From contig BSYQ01000005.1 of assembly GCA_030272585.1 (NCBI GenBank), positions 6,231,501-6,295,500 on the forward strand: a DNA stretch of 64,000 nt, read 5' to 3'. This stretch comes from Bryopsis sp. KO-2023 (lineage: Eukaryota; Chlorophyta; Ulvophyceae; Bryopsidales; Bryopsidaceae). Below are positions 47,353 through 60,507 of this stretch, in pieces (positions within the stretch are counted from its first letter, which is position 1; each line of letters opens with the position of its first letter). A program made the position numbers and the translations under genes. The notes beneath the pieces were generated by a model. The model was not told the DNA's origin. It worked only from the letters and a program-made list of their open reading frames with translations, and did not search any database.

Positions 47353-50312
47353 ATGCCGAGCTTGCTCAGTCTCCCCAATCTGTCGAGTTTCAGTCTGCCC
47401 AAGCCAGACTGGGTTAAGGGTTTGAAGCGCGTCTTGGTGAAGCCGACGGTCGGTCTGGGTTTCGGCGAAGGGAGTCTGCACTCGCGTTTGCTGGACTCTG
47501 ATTCGGAGAGCGACGCCGATTCCGTTTTGGGGACGGACGTCGACGTTTGCGAGCACGAGGCGGACGGCTTGTTGGTGGAGGAAGGCGAAGTCCCGTCGTT
47601 GGTAGAGATCTGCGGGAGGGTGGTGTTCGATAATGACGAGCTTCGGCCGGTATTGCAACGGCGAGGAACGCTCAGGTAGGTTCCTGACGCAATGGCAAGT
47701 GGCCAGGGACTGACGGAAACGTCCACACGTGATGCACCCGCAACTCAACGCCGCAATAGAGATTATTTGCCCAGCATGAGTTTTAGTGACTATTAGAAGC
47801 AAATATGGCAAGTGGCTTTGGAAGTGTGCTAATGGAGTATGTAATGGTTCATTTGATGTGCAATGACTCAATTCCCTGATGGTGCTTGTGATTTTCAATT
47901 TTTGTTACACATTGCCCTGCCTTTTTTCCATGATCTGTGGGTATGCTTGACAGTTTGAGGTAGCCATTCAGAATCGATTTGGAAAAGAAAATAAGGAAAA
48001 TGGGTGTTCAGTGTCAGGGATGTCTGGGCGATCCTGAAGGAGAGACGAGACAAAGAAGCAGAGATTATTCGTACGAAACACACCGTTTCTCTCAGGGGCA
48101 ATCGTGATAAAGCTGCTGACCTCTTGTTGACACTGTCCAAGAGAATTAACAGTTGTGACAGGTAATGGTCTCTGCCAAAACCCCACATCCACTAAAAGAA
48201 GAAACAATGAATATTTAATTTAAAAAAATAAAAAAGAAGATGAAGAAGAAGAAGAAATAATTTTTTTTTTTAATCGGATGAACATAAGTGTAATTATTTC
48301 AGGTAAATACAGCAAATCCCCAGTTGTAGCTGTGGTTTTTACCCCCGACACAAATGTGCACTTCAATCTACTGGGGAAAAGTACTGAGTGATGCAAGTGG
48401 CACTGCAATTTCATACAGTGAAAAAGTAAATAGATATGTGATCTCGATGTTTTTTTAATTAATTCCTTTTTTTTGGTGTTGAAGTGTGAAGTCGCTGGTG
48501 CTGGACGATTGTGTGGCGCTCAACGACAGCGCTCTCCTTTGGCTTTGCATCAGAGGCAAACAACCAGCCATCCCACAACTTCAGCATTTGTCGGTGGCCT
48601 CCTGTCGTCAAGTGACAGATGCTTCTTTGGTGCAAATAATAAAAACATACAACACACGTTTGAGGACGGTGTGTTTTTCACAGTCTGGGGCAAGTCAGAA
48701 AACAATGAAAGCCCTCATAAAATATTGCCCTGAAATTGAGGTGAGGAGCATGAATTCACTTCCCAAATATGGTATGCTTCTAATGCTACCTTGTTTTTGC
48801 TTTTTTCCCTGTTTGGTTATGCCCGTACAAATACCACTGATAAAGGCAGTCAACCCTGATTAAACAAGTCACCTCATTTGCAAAAATCTTGAAACAAAAG
48901 GGGAATATTTTTCTGGATTGACCTTCTTAAACTTTGATTTCTTACACGTTTGGTTGTCCTCTTCGACAGACGGTGAGCTTTTCCCACCAGTTGACCATCC
49001 AAGATCATCATTTGGTGGGTTTGGCACAGAAATGCCGAAAAATCAGAGTGATCGATGCATCCTATTGCAAGTTGATCACAGATACTGGGGTGTCAGCCAT
49101 AGCCGCCAATTTGTGGCATTTGGAGGTAGGTGGGAATCCCACTGTATTTTCTTGACGCATATGATCAGTGCCCTTTTCTTTCCCTTTTGTTATTTTGAGG
49201 GTTTCTTTTCGATTTCGTTTTCTTTCTGTTTGGGGCAGATGCGACGCGGTGGTTTCGCGAATAAAAGGTGTTTTTTTGTTTGCTGAGTGCTGGAACTGTA
49301 ACAACTGGACGCGTGTGTGTGTGCATTGCATAATTGTGTGCTTTGATTGCTTGCAGGCACTGAATCTGTCCTATTGTGAGAAAGTGGGTAAATCGATTGC
49401 TGATCTGAGGGCATGCAAATTCCTGCAGAGACTGCGACTCCAGGTACCCCTGCTTTCAGTCAGAAAAGAAAACTTATTGCTTCGTCACCAGATCCCAGGC
49501 CTGTTGACTTCCATTTTTGTCTGTAGTACACAATGTATGTTTTCCCCCCAATTTTGGTAAAGTTGTTTCGAAGTAGATGTGCTTGTTAAGGTCGTGTTTT
49601 TGTGTGTGTGAATTTTACAGGATTGTCCTTTGGTGTCAGACAGAGCTCTGTGTCCCTTGTTTGGGGGTTGCACCAATTTGGAGGTGGTGTGCTTGAGAGG
49701 CTGCCCACTCGTGAGAATGGAAAGTATGCAAAGGGTGGCCGATTGCTGCACGAAATTGCGAAATCTGGACGTGGCAGGAATCGGAGTGAATGGTAATAAG
49801 GTCATGCTGACGTTGGCTCAGAGCCCCTTCATCAGGCAGACGCTCAAGGTAAGACTCAGGACCACATCGATGGAACAGACTGGATTGGCAGCAGTTTTTT
49901 TCAATAGATATCATGCCTTCTGTCCCATCCCTTTATTTGTGTGTGTGTGTGTGTGTGTTTTTTTGGGGGGGGCGTTCCGCTGAAAAATTGGTTGGTTCCT
50001 GAGATGGTATGTGAGCAGTTTTTCTTTTTCAAATGTACATAACATTTGAAATATTGAAATACCCACAGAAAAGTATGTCAGAATAGATTTGCAACTACGG
50101 TGATCTGGGTGTCATTGTTTCATTTTTCCCCACGCAGCTTAGGGTGGTTTAGTTGAGAGCAGTGGGGAAAAACACTCGATACAAGATAATATTTGTGGCA
50201 GTGCTATGACTAACGTAATATTTGCTGCTTCTTGTAGGAGTTCAATTCCACTCAAAAAGTGATTTTGCGAATGAGTCCTCACATCTGGAAATTATATGGG
50301 GTGGAGGTTTAG
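47353..50312 (+). CDS. Leucine-rich-repeat (AMN1/F-box-LRR-like) protein
   Basis: Seven exons: 47353-47675, 48018-48161, 48485-48740, 48970-49125, 49357-49443, 49621-49848, 50238-50312; all phases close, 422 residues. Cysteine-containing LRRs of the AMN1/FBXL kind run from about residue 155 to 400 (LSVASCRQVTDASL, IDASYCKLITDTGV, LNLSYCEKVGKSI, VCLRGCPLVRMESM). These curved repeats bind protein partners, often as substrate receptors of SCF ubiquitin ligases. I see no clear F-box. The N-terminus (SLLSLPNLSSFSLPKP, then an acidic Ser/Asp stretch) is unique. Intron 6 carries a GT microsatellite. Confidence 0.9.
49938..49958 (+). repeat. GT dinucleotide microsatellite
   Basis: About ten GT units followed by a T-run and a G-run, inside the LRR-gene intron 49849-50237. 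Confidence 0.85.
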
Positions 50313-51690
50313 GTGTTCTATTAGTTGAAAAAAACATGGTTGGGTATCACACCCAGACCACACCCAGAGGACTACATAAATATGTCTGGGATCTAGGAAG
50401 TAGTTTTAGGACTTGCAAGGTCAAGAATCAATCGCCAACTGTTGCATGGGGATTCGAAAGATCAGCTCAAAGGGGGGGGGAGGGGGGGAAGATATGCCGC
50501 TTCCCCATCAAAAGAAGAAAAAAAGTATTCAAGTGCGCAGGAGAATCAAGAATTTGGGTTGTCATTCAAAGAGGTGTTTTTCCTCTCAAAAAGAAAGAAG
50601 GCTTGAAAAAGCAGCTTTCTTTCGGAGGAACCCGTATTTTTTTTCCCCATCAACTGTTGGGAGGGATCAGAATGAAGGCCCCTGGAGGTTCCAGTTTGAG
50701 TTGAGCGAACAGTTCGTCTGTTGCTCAGGCTTTTAATATCATAATTGTTGTTTGGTTGAGCCTAGGGATATCGTTGCGGGATGGGGGTATTTTTTAATGG
50801 AGGATTTGGTTGGTCTGGGGGCTGTGACTGACTGGACTTCTGTGGCTGTTTCTGTGACTTGACAGCATCAGGCTTCAGGGGGTTCCCCCATGTATCATGA
50901 CAATGATTGTAATCTTGGATGGTTTGTAAAAAGAATTGCGGGACCTATGTTGCCATTCATTCATTGAGATTTTGTTTTCTTCTTTCTGTTGTATTGAAAT
51001 GAGCCGAAAATGGGCTTGTATTCTGTGAAGGTCGCCGTTTCTGCTGATCCGTGGAATGAACGGTCGGATCAGGTCTGTGGACTTGAGACACTGAGCAGAG
51101 TCTGTTCTGAAAGAAGCATTTGATGCTTCTGTCTTCTTACACAGAGTGTTTTCCTTCCCGATTCAAAGCCCATATATTGTCCTTGCCAACACCTGGAACA
51201 AACTCCAAATATATATATATATTTGCCCCATCCCATCCCATCCCATTCCATTAATCTCAAAGATAAATCTATCTTCTGGTCTAAAAGGTTAATCGTTTCA
51301 TCACGCACTAATTTTCCCACTGTATATAGAACACTTGGAAGATATGACCTTTCTATCAAACTGTTCCGGGAATTTTATCCCAAGTGTGGAGATTCCAGTG
51401 GCTTCAATGCAGCAAAGACCATGAAGCCAAAAACTGGGGTACGGTATATGATGGAGCTTTCAATTTTACTGTGAGTTTAATTTTTTGCCCACTGCGAATT
51501 TTATAAGGTCAAGACTAAACTGGCTTAGATCAGTGTTTTTTTCCCCTTTACTCTCCTTTAGAAACGTCAATCCAGAAAGTACCAACAATCAAATAAACGA
51601 GGCAAAAGGAACCAATCGCCATATGGCGGATGCATCCGCACCCTGGAGCTAATGATGGGTTACTCGCTCCGACCCCCGCATCGTTGCTTG
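50313..51690. other. Intergenic, 3' of the LRR gene up to the short LTR element
   Basis: No gene seen. It contains a TA repeat (about 51208-51222) and a CCCAT repeat (about 51228-51248). The four bases CTTG at 51687-51690 are the left target-site copy of the short LTR element. Confidence 0.5.
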
Positions 51691-51853
51691 TGTAGCAGGT
51701 TGGATGACCAGTGTGTTGGTTATGGGATCAATTACCGTTAAGGATAATTGGTAGTTGTGTTTAGTTGAGGAAAACAGTTGAGCCGAATGTGGCAAGACTT
51801 AAGGGACTGGTCTGAAGCACTTTGTAATTCTCTTGATACCCCTCGCTTCGTAA
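51691..51853 (+). repeat. Left terminal repeat of the short LTR element
   Basis: 163 bp beginning TGTAGCAGGTTGG and ending CTTCGTAA; 162 of 163 bases match 54199-54361 by eye. A GTGGTGGCCAAG string directly after it is where a primer-binding site would lie. Confidence 0.92.
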
Positions 51854-54198
51854 GTGGTGGCCAAGAAGGGGAGGCCGTGTTTTCTGCAACCGGTCGATTG
51901 TGTGGACCTTTTATCTCTTCTGAATTGCAGCCATCTGACTGCTTCCCTACGGTGTTGTGCCAGCGTGCACACGATACACCTAACCGCCACCAAGGACTCC
52001 GGCAAACGTGGTCGTGGAAGTGTCTTCAGGCAGCTTTCCGGACTGAGTATTCTGTCACGTGCTTTCTGCCGTGACTTTGTTTGCTTGTGTGACGAGCAAC
52101 CTCCTGCTTTTCCTTTGTGACGAACGTGCCTGGAAGTGTTATCGTGCCTTCTCATCAGGGAAGTGCGCGGAAAGAGTTTTTACTTTGAGTGGGACAAGAC
52201 TCCTTTTTGCATTTTTATTCGCGACTCCGCCAGGCAGGGTGGTTTTTGACGTCGCTATTCGAGTAAGACTTACGAGCTGTGTTTCTCGTTTTTGGTAGTG
52301 TCCTCTGGCACACCGCTCCTTCTCTCTCTTTCCCAGTCACGCACTTCCTCCTTATGGACGTTCAATTGCTCGCCCAATGCCCAACCCAGTCGTGAGCAAG
52401 GACAGCATGGACGAGGCATCAGACATTGGAGCAATTTTATTTGAGGCATTGCGCAAAACCGCTGAACGGTTGGATTGCCCAGTAGAAGAGCTAGTGAATG
52501 GATGGGACAAGTTTTTCCACGAGTATATCGATGCTTGTGACGATGATGATGACCGGATTCTAACTGAAGCGGATGCCCTTGCTTATGGGCAAGAACTTGA
52601 GGGCCTGTTTGCTCAGTTTATCATGGGCGTGATTGATCGGAAGGCGAGGCAAAAGGTAGTGATGGCTCCACGGGCTATTATATGCCCTATCGCAGAGTCG
52701 AATGTTTTTCCTGTGGAGCATGGAAACCTTGTCGAAACCATACCCGCCGAATTGACAGAGCACCAGCACACGGCTGAAAGTGATGGCGTTGGCAACAATA
52801 TGCTTGAGAGTGGGAAGGAAATGGCCGAGGGTGATAGCATGGTATCGGAGTTTGACGATGAAGATACTGAAGAGAAGACGGGTAATCAAAGTGCAGTGGG
52901 ACTCTCTGAGCAGCGCGTTGTTTTGGAAGAAAATGGAAGTTCCGTAGTCGAGCTTGTGGACGGCAACAATGACAACAGCGACAGGGAAGAGCTTGGCTGT
53001 GTTGTTGAGCTAAAGGAGCATTTGGGAAAGGATGAATCCAAGGACATGATCTCTGATGAGCCAAACGGTGTTCCTGAGGAAAAGTGCAATGCCATACCCT
53101 GTTCTGGCGATGCCCACGACAAAAAAAGATACCAGTGCAGCTGAGAGGGTCATTGCTGAGACTGATGATGACCTATCAAAATTGAACCAAAGTCGGAGAG
53201 AAGTCCGTTGCGAGCAGTGCAATACTGGAGAGAATGGGTTCCGCGAAATTCCACGGATGTTGCCTATCGTCCATTCTGAAGGGAATCGAGGTGCGTTCGA
53301 GGAATCGATTCACAGGAGCAAGGAAGGTGAAGGAATGACAGTGAAGTCAGTCGATGGTACCGTTCCTGAAGGGTGTGGTTCGCGACTTTGGGATCCTGAA
53401 CTGGGAAATGAGACTTCTCTTCTTCAAATTACAATTGAACTTTTTGACGTCAAATGGGCTGGAAATACGTGCATGCTACGACCAAGGATGAATGAGGATG
53501 CGCACAAAGGGCCTCAGCAAAACGACACAAGCAGTGAGCAATTTCGAATCAGTCTGTGGGATCCAGGAGGAGTTTGCTGGATGGTCATGATTGACAAGAG
53601 AGAGGAGCGGTCAGTGTCGGAGGTAAGTTGCTGCCACTATGGCAAGTGAAAAAAACTGAGGCATTAATTTTCTTTGCGATTGCTGGGAGGTTATGAAAGT
53701 GTGGGTAGTATTGAAGTTGTCTTGATTTTCTTTGAGTTGCTGAACAAATTTTTGAGATTGAGATTCTTATTGGGGTCTTGAAGTTGTATTGATTTGATCA
53801 GTGATTCTTTGTGGAAGTAAAGAAAAAGGGAAAGGATAAAGTTTTTTGGGACTGAGTGTTTTGTTGCATGCACTGAGAGGCCCAGAAACAGTGGGTTATT
53901 GAGATTGATTTTTTGCATCAGTATTTGACTGATTGCACATTGAGTGGCAAGGGTACAGTTGAAAAAGGAAATAACAATTTTGGGGAGGATAGAACAGAAC
54001 AGGGGGGTTGAAACAGTGTTTTTGTGACATGATGAATGTTGAGGCAAGACAGGTCAGGATATTGTTTTCTAGTGAGATTGACCAGAAGAGGGAGAGAAAA
54101 CAAAAAAGAGTGTTGAGATTATTCCAGGTCGATGAGCTGACCAATGTTTTTCTTTTGATCCAATCGTGAGGGCACGATTTCGGTTAGGCGGGGAGGCC

Positions 54199-54361
54199 TG
54201 TAGCAGGTTGGATGACCAGTGTGTTGGTTATGGGATCAATTACCGTTAAGGATAATTGGTAGTTGTGTTTAGTTGAGGAAAACAGTTGAGCCGAATGTGG
54301 CAAGACTTAAGGGACTGGTCTGAAGCACTTTGTAATTCTCTTGATACCCCTCACTTCGTAA
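54199..54361 (+). repeat. Right terminal repeat of the short LTR element
   Basis: 163-bp copy of 51691-51853, preceded by a purine-rich tract and followed by the target-site copy CTTG. Confidence 0.92.
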
Positions 54362-54813
54362 CTTGGCCTTGCATGCCTCAACGGGATGTATCACCAGATG
54401 TGCACGTATATAAATATACACGATAGATCGAGTGGCGTGAAATCGATGTTGAAGTGGAACCTTTGTTAGCAAGGGAGAGCGCAAGCAAGCAGGTACGTTT
54501 TTTCAATGTTTGGAGCGTTGCACACACCCCTCAATATTTTGAAGAAGGGCCCGATCCAGAAAGCATCAATCAATCGTGTCCCATCCACTTTGTGGTGACG
54601 CAGTCGAGCGTCCAAGGGTAAAAACAGTCCCTGATTCAGCATCGGTGGTTTTCCCGTTCTAAGCCCGCCACCGGCTCGCCTGTCAAATCCGTTACCCACG
54701 GACGCCGCTCCTCTCAAAAGCGAGTCCCCTGTGTTGGCAGAGGTCGAGATCCCTGCGCGGGTGGAGAAGATTGAAATTCAAGCGGTGGCAGGCGATCGGA
54801 GGACGAACTGGAC
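54362..54813 (+). promoter_or_regulatory. Probable sulfotransferase promoter region
   Basis: A TATA-like string (GTATATAAATATAC) lies at about 54404-54418, about 400 bp upstream of the start codon and only about 45 bp from the right terminal repeat of the short LTR element. The element may therefore have reshaped upstream control of this gene. No coding sequence called. Confidence 0.4.
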
Positions 54814-57800
54814 ATGGTGGCCAGATCGAGGTTGTTTATCGACCAGGGCAGTGGTAAGTGCATCGTCCACCCCCGCTCTCACCCCCGGCGGCAGCAATTC
54901 TGCAACCCAGTAGGTCTCTATCGAAATTTAACGGCGTCCAGAATCCAATCGGCCGGATGCTGTCTAAGCCTGCGCAGATTGGTTGATGATTTGCGCCAAC
55001 CGCAGCAAAATACCTTTTCGTGGTTTGGCAGCGTTCGCCCACACTTGCTGCCCACCGTTTGATCGATGGAATCATTACTGTAGTGATTTGATCCACACTG
55101 TCATTCGCTCAGCTTGCTAAGACATTAGCTCCCAACACACCTCCCCAGGGAAAATCCTTGCTTTCAATCTCCTACTTGTTTTTTGTTTAGCTGTGCACAC
55201 CTGTTGGATGAGGTCAGTACAGCATCTTCAGCTTAAAAAAAAGACTCGGTTTGCTGTTTGCAGGAGATTACACTTCCTGCTCCAACCTTACCTCATCCAG
55301 TAATCTCTCTGGACCTTCTTCTTCTTCGGAAATGATCGACGACCTGGAGGTTGGAGGGGAGCTCCCTCCCTCCCCTTTCTCCGGCCGAAAATCCTGGGGC
55401 ATCGATTTCAAAGGTTTCGATAACAGGAGTGATTTCCATGGGAATAGAGGCAGCGAATCTAACAGCACCGCATTGGATCCTATCATCCGGATTGTGGCTG
55501 ATGGTTATGAATTCCTCTCTTCAGGGAAAGACGACGGGTGGGCTAGGAGGGCTGCCAGAATGTGCATTATGTCGACGCTGCTGTTGATCGGACTCTGGGT
55601 TTTGTTGGGGGCATGGTCTGAGAAGTGAGTGCTGTTTTCGGGAAAAAAAAAAATGAGGAAAAGAAGAAAAATAGCGTTCGCTTGAAATGAGAATAAGTGT
55701 GAAAAAAAAAGGAAAAAAAAAAAAGAAGTCTGTAGAATCTTTGTGGCAATTTCTCGAAACGAAAGAAAGAAAAAAGATATCCATAGAATTTGTGTGGTAA
55801 TTTCTCTGAACAAGTGAAGAAAAAAGACAGACATGTGTAGAATCTCTATGGCAAAAACTTGCCAAAGGAGGCAGAAAAAAAAATTGCAAGTAGTTCAGAG
55901 GGGGGGGGGGGGGGGATTGACATGACTTATATGTTGGGGTCAAAATGAGAGGACGGAAAACGATGCGTTTTCGCAAGTTCAAGACACTTATTGTTAGACT
56001 CTTCACCGCCCAAAAAAGCTCCCTTGGGATTAGCAGAATTGATGACATAACCGTGACTAAAACTGTTATCAAAAAAACGACAATGAAATAAATTGTGCTT
56101 TTTCTCAACAACTTTGAGTGGCTGCAAAGTTGAATGTGTTGTTTTCTTTCTCAGGGGATGTTTTTTTCCCTTTTTTTTTTTAATATGAAAATCAAGGCAA
56201 AGAAAGGAAAGCAATTTCCTGCAAGGGGGTTTAGTCTTACGAGTGATGGGATTCGTTTGTGTGGCATTTTGCGTTGTTTATTTTTCTCTTTTCATGAGTG
56301 AGACTTTGAAATCAAATATCTGGGTGGATTGGATATTCGGAGCGATAATGCTTGTCATTACAGCAGCCGAATCATGGCTGTTTTATTTTGAATAGGGTGG
56401 GGGGAGTGTATTCCATCTGCTGTTCTTGTAACCAGGATTTATCGTTTTGAATTTGTGTTCAGTTGCCGTCAAGAAATGAAAAACTTTAAAAATGCAGTAA
56501 AATTTTTACGAACGGAAATTCGGAAATCCCGTTGATAGGTGCCCACAGGAAAAACAGGAACAAAAAAATCAAGCAGAGTTTGGAATAGGTTTTTATTGCA
56601 GCACTGGGTTGCTTTCCCCACTTTTTGACAGCATTGCATTTTTCTTTAACAATTTTTTTTGGGGGGAACGTCTCGATGGAAGGTTTTGTATTATGAATCC
56701 TGTTGTTTTCACGAAATAGATCCCTCCCTTTCCAAATACTTAAATTCTTCAAAGATGCTTTTCAGCCAACACTGTAAAATATGCCATTGCAATCAGACAG
56801 TAACAATTCCCCCCCCCCCTCCCCTTGACAATCTAGCTTCTGGATGTCTCTTTTTTCTTTTTCTTTTTTCAAGTTCTTTTTTCAAGTTCTTTTTGTGCTT
56901 TTTTGCAGTGGTTTTGCATTCTGGCGAGGAGAACCTGTCGTTCCTAATGACTGGACGGCAGCCCCCCACGTCGAGTGGGACCTCGACAAGAAGCCCATCC
57001 TTGGGGTTATCACCACCCACCATAGAACTGGGACCGTCCTTTTCCAAAGCATGATGGAAAAGATCTCTGAGCAGTTTCTGATCGACTACGAGAAAGTGGA
57101 GGTGCCATTCAGCTTGAGAAATCCAAACACCACGGAAGCGGCAGACTGGTCCACCTACAATTCTTCCCAGGAGGTTTGTTAGAAAAACATAAATCACTGT
57201 ATGGTTTCGAGTGCTCCTGGAATTTGATTTAATTAATTTATTAAATGTATATGTGAATTTATGGTTCTGTAAATCTATGTAAATGTGACGTTTCCATGAT
57301 GGAAAATTACAAAGGGGGAAAAGGAACAAGAAGGAGTAGCAATGGAATTTCTTTAGGTTTTTTATATTGGAAAAGTGTGCTGGTGTGACAGAGGTTGGTT
57401 GTCGGGATGCATGGATTCAAAGAGGATTGCATTTCGTACAATGTCGACAAACTATGTGGTCTTTTCCATTACGAGTGCTGGATGGATGCTTGCAACCTGC
57501 AAGAACCAAAAAAGGTAACATGAAGGGCTTCTTTCGATTTTGGCCATGGAAATCAATGCATACTCATCAATTTAAAATAAGATAAAATAAAAAATTTTGA
57601 TGAAGGTTTTATCCATGACAACAGCTTACCCAGCAATTCAAAAATCATCTGCAGGCTTTTCTTGTATTTGGTACACAGGTTTTTTTTACGATGCCAGATT
57701 TGTGTTGGACATTCTCAATTCCAGTTTTTTCTTGCTGATGGAACCTGAGTAGCAGTTTTTGTATGTATAAAAACAACGTTTTTTTTTTCAATCGTGCATT

Positions 57801-59134
57801 TCTGTGCCATTTTCTCAGGGGAGTGAAGTTTTCCCAGCCATCCACGTTATTCGTCATCCCACAAACATCGTGATTTCAGCATATCTGTACCATCGCCAGG
57901 ATCCACCCCCAGAGGATTGGCTTGTTGACCCGAAGCCGGATGCGCTGGTCATTATGCCAAAAGAAATACAGAAAAAGTACAAGAACACGCCATACTATCA
58001 GGTGAATTCCCAATTAAGACCCTTCCAACTATCTGTTGATCACATAAACAGCCAGGATGAAATTTCGTTTTGGTTGGGATGCTTTAGGCCTTTCTGTTTT
58101 CAACACCACAGGGAAGTTTTTTGATTTTTTTTTTTATTGTTTTTTTATTGTTTTGGGAGTTCAGTTTGCGAATAATTCCTGCAATTGAATATGCTCTAGG
58201 TACTCCGAGAATTGCCAACAAAGCTAGGATTGATGGTGGAATTTTTTGTCAATATTGGCGAAATCTACAAAAGCGCACGGTAAGGATTCCTTATCTTTTC
58301 TTTTCTGTGGTTTTCCTATGTTTCAGCGCAAAAACGTATGCTGTTGTGTGGAGTTTTGTTTTTCAAGTTGATCATTCGTCTGTTTTCTGTTTTTTTGGCT
58401 GGCTTGTAAAGAATCAGGTGGAAAAAGGGTTTAAATTATTGGTGCGTTCTTGACAGAAATGTGCGGGCATTGGAGGAGAAGCCATGGGCTTTTGGCATTC
58501 AATTTGAAGAAATTCAAGAAGATTTCGAAGGCTCTATGGTGGAGGTAATGGCCCACCTCGGCTTATCTCAGCGGGTGAATGAAACGGACTTGATCAAGGT
58601 GGGCTTTACTTTCAGACTCTTCCGATATTAAGGAAAATTCAACAGCGGAATGAAAAAGAGCCATCAAGAACAACAGTTCTGGTGAAAATGTTTTTGAGCG
58701 ACCCAGGAAATTACGAGATGAGATCAAGCCCTTTCTGGAATGAAACAGAGTTAAAAATGTAGAGAGATGGTTACATTTATGAAAATATGAATGCATATTT
58801 TCAGTTTTTCTATTGTTTTCTTCTTTGCTGCTTGCTGTAGACCTGAGCTTTCCTTAAAGAAAAATGTCCAGAATGAAAAGGGAGAGGGTCGGTTTTTGTT
58901 GATTTCTGGTGCAATTAGCTGTGAGGGTGTGTTTGTGCGAAACTTCAGATTGCAAAGCGCTTCGACCTCCATCACATGAACGAAAAAGATAAAAAAAGGT
59001 ACAACGTCGCGAAGCACGTGACGGCCGGAAAGGAAGATCGAGAAAAGCTCCTGAAAGATTTTGACAAGTCCGATCTGGGGAAGCTTCTCGGGAGAATCGC
59101 AAAAAATATGGGTTACCAGAACGCCACACATTAA
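54814..59134 (+). CDS. Type II membrane (Golgi-type) sulfotransferase
   Basis: Eight exons: 54814-54853, 55264-55624, 56909-57173, 57392-57514, 57819-58001, 58200-58279, 58457-58598, 58949-59134; all phases close, 459 residues. A cytosolic Ser-rich tail, one membrane anchor (about 111-132, MSTLLLIGLWVLLGAW), then the catalytic domain: the layout of Golgi carbohydrate or protein sulfotransferases. PAPS is bound by the 5'-phosphosulfate loop HHRTGT (about 171-176) and the 3'-phosphate motif VIRHPTNIVISAY (about 273-285). A Cys-rich stretch (DKLCGLFHYECWMDAC) lies between them. The end has HVTAGKEDREKLL, usual before the last helix. The acceptor is unknown; cell-wall polysaccharide or secreted protein are possible. 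The first 40-nt exon was chosen because its phase-1 donor is the only one that fits; ATG 55332 is the fallback start. Confidence 0.9.
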
Positions 59135-60507
59135 CCATGTGTAATTCGTTTGCATAAAACAGCTGCAATATCATCAACAGTGTATACACGGCTTAATATA
59201 AAAATACGAGTTGGGGAAAAGAAGAGGGCTCGACGGTTGCCTTTTGTTACTTTGATTTTGGTAGGATCTGTTGAAAAATAGGATTGTGCGAGTGAGGCTT
59301 GTTATTCGCTTTTGTTGGGTGGGCTTGATACGGGGAAAAAACAAGATCCAACAATAAGAATGTGTGTGTGTGTGTGGAATTTCGCAACCAGATGGAAAGG
59401 TAGATTGCCTTGTCGAGAGGGGGTGAGTGTCTTTCGAAGCGAAAGAACTCTGTTGATTTTCTTTTTTTGGTTTGGAATGAATAGGCTGGGGCTGTTTTAT
59501 ATATCATCACAATTAGTCAATGGACCTCGGCTCGGTGCAGAGGAATAAAGAAAAGACCGGCAAGAATCCTCGGTGGAGGTTTTGTTTTGTTGACGATCGA
59601 TTCAATATGGAGCATAAAGGAAGGAAAACAAGATGCTAGTCAGTCGGGCTATGTTATCTCAACGAGGGTTCAACGCTTGCTGTGTTTTTTGTGTGGAATG
59701 CTGAGCCACTCCCCAGCAGCTAAGTGGGGTTTTGCTTTGGCTAATTTAATGATGAGATTTGTTTTTTTCTTGTGTTTGCAATATAGGGATTGTGATGTGT
59801 TCCATTAAACTATATCTGGTTGGTTTCTATCGACATTTTTGTTTTTTTTTGTTTCTGGCTTACGATTTCTTCTCGTGATCACCCAGTAGTACTCTGCGGG
59901 GGTGTTTTTTTTCTTATTTTTCTTTTCTTGTTTCAGAAAGACATTTTAGAGAAAGCTTGAAGAGGGTGCTGGGACTACTTGGTCGCAAATGGCTGAGGGA
60001 ATGCAATGTATCGAGTGTGAGATTGACAGTGTGGAAAACCAGCAGGGTTGTCAGAAACAACGAAATAAGTGGCACTAGAACAATCGATGTCTTGCCCATG
60101 TTGATATGTAGAGGACTTTTCTGTTGATCACATGTTTGGGAAGAGGTGTTGAACTGAGACTCTCGCTTAGACCCTCTGTCTTCACAGGAAGTTCAGCTCA
60201 GCCATCATTGGTGACAAATATATTCTGATGTTCATTTTTTACACATTACACCTCCCTTATCCAAGCAAGAGAAGTCCTTGATAAACCCAACAAAACTGGA
60301 AAAAATAATGGAAGATGGAAAAAAAAAGCCTTTCCCATCATTTCCCATCTCTTTCCAAATCAGAAAAAAAAAACTGTTTCATACGGAAAAACTGAAAACT
60401 GAAGTCAACCCCAATGTGAGGACGAAAACCCAACACAAAACAATAGAATACACCATCCATTTCTGCTAATTCTCTAGTTGATCGAATACAATCTCCGGAA
60501 AAATCGT
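59135..60507. other. Convergent intergenic spacer
   Basis: 3' flanks of the sulfotransferase (+) and the export protein (-). T-rich, with a TG microsatellite at about 59360-59374. The only other candidate is a 61-codon minus-strand frame listed separately. Confidence 0.5.
59914..60099 (-). CDS. Candidate 61-residue membrane peptide
   Basis: ATG at 60099, stop at 59914. The N-terminus is a convincing hydrophobic anchor or signal (SIVLVPLISLFLTTLLVF), followed by a Ser/Leu-rich and then basic tail (SETRKEK). Unspliced, with no recognised family. It could be a real small secreted or membrane peptide gene or a chance frame; nothing else supports it. Confidence 0.2.
   Translation of the reverse strand: MGKTSIVLVPLISLFLTTLLVFHTVNLTLDTLHSLSHLRPSSPSTLFKLSLKCLSETRKEK

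Larger units (their letters stand above)
51691..54361 (+). mobile_element. Short non-autonomous LTR element with unrelated ORF block
   Basis: Two 163-bp direct repeats (51691-51853 and 54199-54361) differ at one base by my count and are flanked by a 4-bp duplication CTTG (51687-51690, 54362-54365). A purine-rich GGCGGGGAGG precedes the right repeat. The start is TG but the right terminus reads GTAA rather than the usual CA. The interior has no recognisable protease, RT or integrase. It has a leader, a coding-like block at about 52377-53649, and an A/G-rich stretch without genes. The block is Glu/Asp-rich, with WDPGGVCWMVMIDK near its end, and matches no family I know. It fits a large derivative (LARD/TRIM-like) mobilised in trans. 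LTRs and target site differ from the 765-6693 element, so that is not its partner. Young by LTR similarity; the interior may carry a small number of breaks. Confidence 0.82.

Noticed and set aside
51691-54361. Idea that the short LTR element is a derivative of the 765-6693 element
   Set aside because: Terminal repeats share no similarity beyond TG, and target duplications differ in length (4 against 5 bp).
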